Assembly: GCA_027315115.1 (NCBI GenBank)
Contig: DAHUYQ010000046.1
Location: 89,464 to 153,463 of the forward strand
Length of the DNA: 64,000 bases
Direction: 5' to 3'
Source: Solirubrobacterales bacterium
GTDB taxonomy: Bacteria > Actinomycetota > Thermoleophilia > Solirubrobacterales > Solirubrobacteraceae
Shown here: positions 26,018-35,878 of the stretch, one piece after another
How positions within the stretch are numbered: position 1 is the stretch's first letter
Layout: each line of letters opens with the position of its first letter
Program-made: the position numbers and the translations under genes
The notes under the pieces: model-generated
The model's database searches: none
Told to the model about the DNA's origin: nothing
The model's input: the letters and a program-made list of their open reading frames with translations, nothing else

Positions 26018-26323
26018 TCACTTCGCCATCCCCTTGACCAGGCAAGTCTTGGCCAGCCATCGCCCCCGCTGCGGCGTCGGCGTCAGCGGAAACGCGAGAT
26101 CGTCCAGCAGCGCCCACATCTCGCTGTCCTGCGTCGAGCTCAGCCATGTCGGCGGCCAGCGAGTGAAGTCCGCTTCCTGGAGAGCGAGGTGGAGCTGCTC
26201 CGCGACCTCTTCCACGCCCGGCGTCTTGATCCCCAGCCGCTTGCGGAAGCGCTCGACGCAGTGCTGGGAGGCGATCACCTCATGAACCTCGGGATGGTCC
26301 TCCCGTGCGACCCGGATGTGCAT
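26018..26323 (-). CDS. Hypothetical protein (101 aa)
   Basis: I do not recognise this gene. It begins MHIRVAREDHPEVHEVIASQ and contains HCVERFRKRLGIKTPGVEEV, an amphipathic helix, then EADFTRWPPTWLSSTQDSEM and a basic C-terminus. It has no signal or membrane segment. GC content and codon use look slightly lower than in the neighbours, and the composition recalls accessory or phage-derived proteins with an N-terminal HxxxRFRxR element. It is convergent with ettA, separated by a structured palindromic element. Confidence 0.55.
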   Translation of the reverse strand: MHIRVAREDHPEVHEVIASQHCVERFRKRLGIKTPGVEEVAEQLHLALQEADFTRWPPTWLSSTQDSEMWALLDDLAFPLTPTPQRGRWLAKTCLVKGMAK

Positions 26324-26380
26324 CGTGCGAAGCGTATTGGCCGCGGAGCCAGGATGCGTTGGCCGCCGCGCCGCCGCCGC

Positions 26381-27480
26381 CTACCAGCGCGCGAACTGCG
26401 TCTGCGGATCGAGCTTCAGCGCGCCGGCCGCGATCAGCGCGGCGGTGGCGGTGACGTCCGCCAGGTCGACCATCTCGACCGGAGAGTGCATGTAGCGCAG
26501 CGGGATCGATACCAGCGCCGTCGGCACCCCGCCGCGGGACAGGTGCACCGCATCGGCATCGGTGCCGGTGTTGCGTCCAAAGGCATCGACCGTGTAGGCG
26601 ATCTTCTCCGCGTCGCCAGCCTCGCAGAGCAGATCGAAGAGCTTCGGATGCAGCGTGGTGCCGCGGGTGATGACCGGACCGGAGCCGAGCTCGTGCTTGC
26701 CGGCCTCCTTGACGTCGATCCCGGGCGCGTCGGTGGCGTGGGTGACGTCGATCACGATCGCGGCGTCGGGGGCCAGCGAGAACGAGCTCGTCCGCGAGCC
26801 GCCGAAGGTGGTCTCCTCCTGGGCAGCCGCGACCGCGACGGTCTCCCAGCCGGGCACGCCCCCTGCCTGCGCCACCATCCGCGCGGCCTCCAGCGCCACG
26901 AAGGAGCCGAGACGGTTGTCGAGCGCCCGGGAAAGCAGCCGCCCGTTCGGGAGCTCGACCGGATCGGCGTCGAGCACCGCCACGTCGCCGATGCGCACCA
27001 TCTCCAGCGCCTGCTCGCGGCTGGAGGCGCCGATGTCGATGTGCAGGTCCCTGACCTCGGCGACCTTCTTGCGCTCCTCGTCGCGCAGCAGGTGGATCGG
27101 CTTCTTGCCGATCGCGCCCGGCAGCTCGCCGCCAACGGTGATGAGCCTCACGCGCTGGCCGACGAGGATCTGCGCATCCCAGCCGCCGACCTCCCTGAAC
27201 CACAGGAAGCCCTCGTCGTCGACATGGGTGACGATCAGCCCGATCTCGTCGATGTGGCCCATGATCATCAGGCGGCGGTGCGGCGCCGGCGAGCCCTCGC
27301 GGGGCGCGAGCGCCGCGGAGGGCGTTCCGACCACGTCGACGCTCGCGCTGGAGAACTCGCTCGCAGCCTTGGCCCAGACCGCCGCGGGCGCGGCCTCGTT
27401 CCCGGAGGGGCCGCGGGCATGCAGCAGCTCCGCCAGGAACGCAGGCATGGCGCCGGCGCCGCCGGCGCCGCCAGCGCCGC

Positions 27481-27484
<4 letters not shown>
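26381..27484 (-). CDS. M42-family metallopeptidase
   Basis: A 367-residue M42 (glutamyl aminopeptidase/FrvX-like) dinuclear metallo-aminopeptidase. Visible metal and catalytic residues are H77/D79 (MGHIDEIGL), the bridging Asp in [11 protein letters not shown], the Glu pair in [10 protein letters not shown], Asp in VIDVTHATD and His in [12 protein letters not shown]. It probably trims peptides in the cytoplasm. The GTG at 27484 overlaps the aconitase stop as GTGA, indicating translational coupling. An internal ATG (27448, [18 protein letters not shown]) is an alternative start that fits the family N-terminus better, since the first 12 residues are Gly/Ala-rich. Confidence 0.9.
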
Positions 27485-30339
<2,855 letters not shown>

Positions 30340-30438
30340 GGGCGCCTCCGGTGGTTCGTTGCCGTCGCGGGTCAGCTTAGGCACAGAGTCTCGCAAAGCC
30401 GGGCGCGAGACACCGGCTCCGGCCTGACATCTGAATAC

Positions 30439-30470
30439 GCGAAGGCCGCCCGATGAGGGTCGGCCTTCGC
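30439..30470 (-). terminator. Hairpin downstream of the small membrane protein gene
   Basis: A perfect 10-bp stem, GCGAAGGCCG / CGGCCTTCGC, with a 12-base loop lies 80-110 bases after the stop at 30550 and upstream of acnA. It would separate the two minus-strand genes. No T-tract follows. Confidence 0.5.
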
Positions 30471-30549
30471 GTCCGATCCGGCGGTGCAGGCTCTTGCCAG
30501 AGGCCGGACGGGTCGCCTGACGGCATCGCCCGCCGGCCTCGAAGGCCGC

Positions 30550-30957
30550 CTACGCCCTCATCTCGGCGATCTTGTGCTCGACCTCGGGCTCATGCGCGTA
30601 AACCTCCAGCGAGTGGACGACGCGCTCGGTGGACAGCTCATGCGCGATCAGGCCGATGACGGCCAGCGCCAGGATCCCGGCGGCCGCCGAGAAGCCCAGC
30701 CACGTCACCGCGGCGCCCGCGAAGACGAGTCCCGCGACGATCGTCCACGCCGCGAGGATCGCGATCAGGGCGTCTATGCCCTGCTGCGCGCGGCCACGCC
30801 GGGCAAGCCCGACCGCAGGCGCCGCGATCGCAAGCATGGCAGCGCCGACGCCGAGCATCAGCCACATCATGGTGGCGGGCACGAATGCCTGCGATGCGAC
30901 CACGAGGAAGCCGGCCAGGAGAGCGAGCGTGATGTTGGTGAGGAATCGAGAGCTCAT
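30550..30957 (-). CDS. Small four-helix membrane protein
   Basis: A 135-residue protein with four predicted transmembrane helices (LALLAGFLVVASQAFV, TMMWLMLGVGAAMLAIAAP, DALIAILAAWTIVAGLVFAG and LGFSAAAGILALAVIGLIAH), arranged as two hairpins. This resembles SPW-repeat membrane proteins. The hydrophilic tail ends EVEHKIAEMRA. ATG 30957 follows a textbook AAGGAGG. It is divergent from a PadR regulator, whose target it probably is. Function unknown. Confidence 0.75.
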   Translation of the reverse strand: MSSRFLTNITLALLAGFLVVASQAFVPATMMWLMLGVGAAMLAIAAPAVGLARRGRAQQGIDALIAILAAWTIVAGLVFAGAAVTWLGFSAAAGILALAVIGLIAHELSTERVVHSLEVYAHEPEVEHKIAEMRA

Positions 30958-30985
30958 GTTGCCTCCTTGTTTGACGGACAAGAAC

Positions 30986-31013
30986 AATATATCAGTCTGA
31001 GCGATCATCTAAA
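30986..31013 (-). promoter_or_regulatory. Probable promoter of the small membrane protein gene
   Basis: On the minus strand TTTAGA (31008-31013) and TATATT (30986-30991) are separated by 16 bp, a fair -35/-10 pair. The interval to the PadR start contains related TATCAG-type sequences (about 30990, 31029 and 31041) that may bind PadR. Confidence 0.5.
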
Positions 31014-31064
31014 GCGGTCAGGCCGATCTATCAGACCAATCTGTCAGAGTGCTATCCTCCTGGC

Positions 31065-31625
31065 GTGCAACCCGCCGAGCTCACGAACACGGGCCGCGTG
31101 ATCCTGGGCATGATCGCCGAGGGTCATCGCACCGGATACGCCATCAAGGGCGAGGTCGAGCGCTCCACCCGCTTCTACTGGACTGCCAGCATCGGCGGGA
31201 TCTACCCGGAGCTGCGGCGGCTGCAGGACGCGGGACTGGTGAGCAGGACCGACGACCCGCGCGGAGGGTCCCGGCGTCACGCCTACGAGCTGACCGACCG
31301 CGGGCGAGCGGCGCTGCAGAGCTGGCTCGCAGAGCCGCGCGAGTGCGAGATCGAGACGCGCTACGAAGGGATGTTGAAGCTGCGCTTCGCGAGCTTGCTG
31401 CCGCAACATGAGCGACGCGGGCTGATCTCACGGATGAAGGAGATGCACGAACGGCGGCTGCGGCGGTTGCGGCAGCGCCTGGACGAAGGCGGTTTCGACG
31501 ATCCCTGGCACCGCCTGACGACCGAATACGGAGCCGGCTGGAACACCTGGGCGCGGGACTGGTGCGAGTCGGTGCTGCGCTCGATGCAGGACGAGCAGCC
31601 GGCGACGCGACAGCCGGCGGCCTGA
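31065..31625 (+). CDS. PadR-family transcriptional regulator
   Basis: A 186-residue PadR protein. The N-terminal winged helix includes LTNTGRVILGMIAEGHRTGY, then ASIGGIYPELRRLQDAGLVS and GSRRHAYELTDRGRAAL. The C-terminal Vir_C-type helical domain is basic (HERRLRRLRQRLDEG). Start is GTG 31065 without an obvious ribosome site. It is divergent from the membrane protein gene with a 107-bp AT-rich gap; repression of both is likely. Confidence 0.87.
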   Translation: MQPAELTNTGRVILGMIAEGHRTGYAIKGEVERSTRFYWTASIGGIYPELRRLQDAGLVSRTDDPRGGSRRHAYELTDRGRAALQSWLAEPRECEIETRYEGMLKLRFASLLPQHERRGLISRMKEMHERRLRRLRQRLDEGGFDDPWHRLTTEYGAGWNTWARDWCESVLRSMQDEQPATRQPAA

Positions 31626-31629
31626 CGCC

Positions 31630-32655
31630 TCAGCGCGCCACGTTGACGCGGCGCTTGCCCGCGCGCTTGCCCTCCAGCAGTGCCGCGTCGCACGCCTGCA
31701 GAAACTCATCGACGCTCATCGTCGGGCGCCACTGGGCCACCCCGATCGAGCACGAGACTCCCTCGGGCCCGGCGACGGTGATCCCCTCCAGCCTCACCCG
31801 CGCCCGCTCGGCGGCGACCGCCGCACTGTCAAGATCGGCCTCCGCGACGATCACGACGAACTCGTCCCCGCCGTAGCGAGCGACGCGATCGAAGGCGCGG
31901 AACTCCCCCATCAGCGTCTCTGCCACACCGCGAAGCACCGCATCGCCCGCGGCATGGCCGTGGCGGTCGTTGATGAGCTTGAAGTCGTCCAGGTCGATCA
32001 GCATGCAGGCAAGCTTGGAGCGAGCCCGTTCGGCGCGACCGATCTCCTCGGCGAGCCTGCGTCGCATCGCGCGGTGGTTCATGCACCCGGTCACGGCGTC
32101 CGTGCCGGCCTCCACCCTTGCCTGCACCAGCGCCAGCGCTGTGGCCGACTGCTCTACGAGGCTGCTGCAGTGCTCGAAGCACTCGCCGTCGAAGCGATCC
32201 TGCTGGCGCGAGGCGAGCACGACCACGGCCTGTGTCTCGCCGCGCAGCACCAGCGGCACGAGCAGCGCGCAGCGCACCGGTGAGGATCCTCGTGCGAGCC
32301 GCGGCACGCTGGCCAGCAGCTCACGCTCGTCGGCGGCCAGGAAGCTGGTGCCGGTGCTGGCCACCCAGCTCACGGCAGCGGGGCGCTCGGACGGCGCCAT
32401 CAGATAGCTCAGCCGGCCCTCCCCCTCGTAGAGGTAGACGACGACCATCTCGCGATGCCGCAGATCGGAGCCAAGGTGGTGGATGATCACCTCTTCGGCG
32501 CCGACCGCCACCATCAGCTCGTGCGCCATCGCGCGCCAGACCTGCTCGGAATCCGAGGCACGGTCTGCGACCGCGGCAAGCCTGCGCATCGCCGCGACCA
32601 GCGCGGCGGGGTCATGGCGCGCCGGTCCGAAGGGCTCCATCGTGCGCGGGCTCAT
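31630..32655 (-). CDS. GAF-GGDEF diguanylate cyclase
   Basis: A 341-residue cytoplasmic protein: a GAF-like sensory domain (about 20-180), then a GGDEF domain (about 185-341). The active-site GGDEF is intact at 262-266, the metal Asp lies in LIDLDDFK (D221), and the inhibitory I-site RAFD (253-256) sits five residues before GGDEF. It should make c-di-GMP from two GTP under product inhibition. No EAL domain or membrane segment is visible. The GAF ligand is unknown. It is convergent with padR, 4 bases apart. Confidence 0.92.
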   Translation of the reverse strand: MSPRTMEPFGPARHDPAALVAAMRRLAAVADRASDSEQVWRAMAHELMVAVGAEEVIIHHLGSDLRHREMVVVYLYEGEGRLSYLMAPSERPAAVSWVASTGTSFLAADERELLASVPRLARGSSPVRCALLVPLVLRGETQAVVVLASRQQDRFDGECFEHCSSLVEQSATALALVQARVEAGTDAVTGCMNHRAMRRRLAEEIGRAERARSKLACMLIDLDDFKLINDRHGHAAGDAVLRGVAETLMGEFRAFDRVARYGGDEFVVIVAEADLDSAAVAAERARVRLEGITVAGPEGVSCSIGVAQWRPTMSVDEFLQACDAALLEGKRAGKRRVNVAR

Positions 32656-32768
32656 GGACTCAATCTAAGCCATCGTGGATTTCCACACCGACGCCGCCCC
32701 CCACCACCGCCGCAAGCCCGGGCAGCCGCGACACGATGGCCACGGCTGCCCGTCCGCCGCACGGACGC

Positions 32769-35714
32769 TCAGCCTCGTCTGAATACGAGCTTCACGAACG
32801 CCTTCGATTCGTGTTTGGCTCCTGTCGAGGCCTTGAAGCCGACCCGCACCTTGACATCGAGCCGGTGCTTCGTCGCGAGGATCTGCCGGCCAAGCTTGCT
32901 GAGCTTGACCTGGATCTTCGCGTTGCCGACCGCTTTGGCGATCTTCTTGTGGACCACTACCAGATCCTTGCCGCTGGTCGAAAGGCGTCCGGCCGACGAC
33001 ACCGCGGCGGTGATCGTCGCGGTGTCGCGGTGCACCTTGTGGCCAACCACCCTGACCGGACATTCGGCGACGTGGATCTGGATCTTCTGATTGATCTTCG
33101 TCCCGTTCTGGCCGGTCACCGTCGTGGGCATGTACATCTTGCCCTTGCAGAAGCTGCCGGCGGATGCCAGCGCCGATTTTTCGCCGGTCGGCAGGCTCAG
33201 TTCGAAGCTGTTGACCGGCACGTCGGGCAGGGCCGAGAACGTCGTGTGGGTGATGTTGTCCTTGATGTTTGTTTTGCCGACCAGGATCACGGTCACCCCG
33301 CTACCCTTGACCACCAGATCAAGGTCGGGGAAGGCCGCGCCTCCGTGTGAGACGAAGTAGGCCGGCCCTTGCATCGTGCCCGGCAGCGTCGGCGTCGTGA
33401 TCTTCGCGGTGCCGACCTTCGACCCCGCCGGACAGCCGCTCGGATTGGCCGCGAAGGTCTTTTCGGCGCATGCCAGTTTCAGCGTGCTCGTGCGCGAGGG
33501 CAGCTTCATCGGCAGCGTCACTTTGACCGCCTTGATGTTGGCGTTGCCCGCCGCCTCCGTCAGCTTGACGTGCAGACTCGCGCCGTAACGTTTGGTCGTC
33601 CGTGCGTTGGTCGAGTAGCTGAACGTCGGTTTGAACGCCAGCGAGCTGCAACCGGTCGCCTGGAACGGCGTCGAGACCGTGTCCGTGCCGCCGCTGGTCG
33701 ACGTCAGCGTGGTGTTCGTCGAAAGCACACCACAGTTGGTCGGGTTGAGCATGAAGTTGCCGTGGTTCATTGCAATCGTCAGCGCTTTCATGCGCAAGGG
33801 CACGCCGCCCACGATCGTAGGCACTTCCCCGGCCACCGTCACGCGGGCGGTGTACGGGTCGATGCTGATGCCCGCCTGCGTCACGATCGTGCCGTAGTTG
33901 TACGGCCCGACTTTTTCAGCCGGCACCACGATCGAGAGCCCGAACGGCGCGCCGTTGTAGGGACCGGTCAGGTAGACCGTACCGTCCAGGCGATATGGCG
34001 CGGGTCCCGAGCCGAGGCTCGTCGTCACCTTGCCCACTTCGCTCGAAGCAGGACACGTGCCGTTCTTCGCGGCCGGTTCGCCGCATTGCGTCGCCGACGG
34101 AATCTTGGCCACCACGCCGGCCGGCAGCGTCGCGCTGACCTTCTTCAGATACTGGTTGCCGTCCCCGCGGCTGAGACCCAGCGTAAAGGTCATCGGCGAG
34201 CCGCCCGTCGTCGGCAACGCGCTGGTCGACTGTCCGATGTTGAACGGCGTCGAGGTGCATGCGACGCTGAAGGACGTTACCGGCGCCGTCGCCGCAGAGC
34301 CTGTCGTGAACGGCGTCAACGCGGCCGACGCTGCGGCAGGCCCGCAGGCCAGCGGGTTGGCCAGGGGCGTGTGGTTGCCGTTGCTCAGCGTAAGCGTGAA
34401 CGTGCTGAACGGAATCTGCGGGTTTTCGGCGACTATGGTCGTCAACTGCCCGGTGGCTTCATCGACTTCGATTTTGCCTTCGAGCTGAACCGCGACGCCA
34501 TACCGCTGCGATTCAGCGTCGATGAAGATCCGATACTCGCTGCCGGACTTCGGGCTGCTGCTGAGCGGAGCGCCGACATACACCGCGCCCTGCAGCGATT
34601 TCGCTGGCAGCGTCGGCGTTTCAATCGCCACCGTGCCGATCTGTGAGCCGCTCGGGCAGTTGACCGGCCCACCGGTGCCGCGACCAAACTGTGCGTCGGT
34701 GCATGCTTCGAGCCCACTCGCCGCCGCAGGATTGAGGGTCATGCCTTCCGGCAGCGTGATCTTGGCTTCCTTGAGGGTCGATGAGTTGATGGCTTCCTTG
34801 CCCGCCTTCTGAGGCACTTCCACAGTAACCGTTGCTCCGTCGGGCGCGTCCGGAGTTGTCGCGCTCGGTGTGACCGTTACCTTTGGTTCAAATGGCACTT
34901 CGTTACAGCCAGTCGCGCCAAGCGGAGTGGTCGAACTGCTCGTCTTGACTTCTCCGGCATAAGATTCGACTTCGAGTCCGGTAGTCTGCAGAACTTCGCA
35001 AACGCTCGGCGTTGTGAGAAACCCGCTGCCTGCTTGACCGCTGAAAACCAGTCGGGACTCAAGCAAAGCGGGCACCGCTGGAGGTTTGCCTTCGGGCAGT
35101 TCCCTTATGTTGAAGTACTCGTGATAGTCGCCACTGTGCGGCACTGGCTGTTTGCTGAGGCCAGTTTCAGCGTGCCAACTAACGCCACCTTCCAGAAGCG
35201 TGTGTTGGTTGCCAGGTTCAATGTGAACGCCAAACTCCGCAGGCAGTCCGGGCGCAGGTTCGAGATTGTAGACAGGCGCCGGAATGGTGAGATCGATCCC
35301 AACGTATACGGTCAAGATATCTTCGCCGATCAACTCTTCCGGGGTGCATTCATTTTTTTGGAAGGCTTCTAGCGGACACTGAGGAACGGCGGTCGGGTTC
35401 ACGCTCAGTCCCGCCGGGAGATCAATACGGAGATTGCGCACACTGCCATTTGGCGCGTGTGAGCCACTTACTTCGGTGCTATTGAAGCGGAAATCCGTTA
35501 TCCCGTAGTTCGGATGCGCGGCGGCCTGCGTGAACAGTTCAGGCAGCGTGCTCGTCTTGCTACACGTCGAAACCTTGCAGGTGCCAGCAAGGAATTCTTC
35601 CACTCCGAATTCCGGTTCAGCAGCAAACACCGCCGGAGCACAAGCGAGCGCCACGACAGCCACAGTTGCAGCCATCGCCGCCCGCAGACAAAACCCAGCA
35701 CGAAACGACCTCAT
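32769..35714 (-). CDS. Very large secreted protein of unknown family, paralogue 1
   Basis: A 981-residue secreted protein. The signal peptide is clear (MRSFRAGFCLRAAMAATVAV, then an AVFA-AEP cleavage site). The mature part is Thr/Ser/Gly/Pro-rich with regularly spaced Cys and many beta-strand-like segments, for example ITLPEGMTLNPAAASGLEAC, NYGTIVTQAGISIDPYTARV and GVTVILVGKTNIKDNITH. A C-terminal region rich in Lys/Val (about 900-981) ends KAFVKLVFRRG. I recognise no catalytic motif or anchor. GGAGG precedes ATG 35714. It lies downstream of paralogue 2 (35879), which shares motifs in the same order. GC and third-position GC look lower than in the neighbours, most clearly at 34.9-35.7 kb. Confidence 0.9.
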   Translation of the reverse strand: MRSFRAGFCLRAAMAATVAVVALACAPAVFAAEPEFGVEEFLAGTCKVSTCSKTSTLPELFTQAAAHPNYGITDFRFNSTEVSGSHAPNGSVRNLRIDLPAGLSVNPTAVPQCPLEAFQKNECTPEELIGEDILTVYVGIDLTIPAPVYNLEPAPGLPAEFGVHIEPGNQHTLLEGGVSWHAETGLSKQPVPHSGDYHEYFNIRELPEGKPPAVPALLESRLVFSGQAGSGFLTTPSVCEVLQTTGLEVESYAGEVKTSSSTTPLGATGCNEVPFEPKVTVTPSATTPDAPDGATVTVEVPQKAGKEAINSSTLKEAKITLPEGMTLNPAAASGLEACTDAQFGRGTGGPVNCPSGSQIGTVAIETPTLPAKSLQGAVYVGAPLSSSPKSGSEYRIFIDAESQRYGVAVQLEGKIEVDEATGQLTTIVAENPQIPFSTFTLTLSNGNHTPLANPLACGPAAASAALTPFTTGSAATAPVTSFSVACTSTPFNIGQSTSALPTTGGSPMTFTLGLSRGDGNQYLKKVSATLPAGVVAKIPSATQCGEPAAKNGTCPASSEVGKVTTSLGSGPAPYRLDGTVYLTGPYNGAPFGLSIVVPAEKVGPYNYGTIVTQAGISIDPYTARVTVAGEVPTIVGGVPLRMKALTIAMNHGNFMLNPTNCGVLSTNTTLTSTSGGTDTVSTPFQATGCSSLAFKPTFSYSTNARTTKRYGASLHVKLTEAAGNANIKAVKVTLPMKLPSRTSTLKLACAEKTFAANPSGCPAGSKVGTAKITTPTLPGTMQGPAYFVSHGGAAFPDLDLVVKGSGVTVILVGKTNIKDNITHTTFSALPDVPVNSFELSLPTGEKSALASAGSFCKGKMYMPTTVTGQNGTKINQKIQIHVAECPVRVVGHKVHRDTATITAAVSSAGRLSTSGKDLVVVHKKIAKAVGNAKIQVKLSKLGRQILATKHRLDVKVRVGFKASTGAKHESKAFVKLVFRRG

Positions 35715-35878
35715 CTCCACCTCCCGTTTGGGATATGCCGCCATGATAGCCAGTTACGACCGACTGTACCAGGGGTCATGATCCTTTGCAGACAAAGCTG
35801 CGCATGGCTGTCCAGTCGTATGCGTTTGCGGTACGTACTTTCCCGCAGGCCGGCAGCGCGGCGCGGCCGTTTTTGGCT

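Noticed and set aside
35715..35878. Possible regulatory RNA or gene between the two secreted paralogues
   Set aside because: I see no ribosome site with an open frame and no convincing hairpin beyond short GC palindromes; it looks like plain intergenic sequence.
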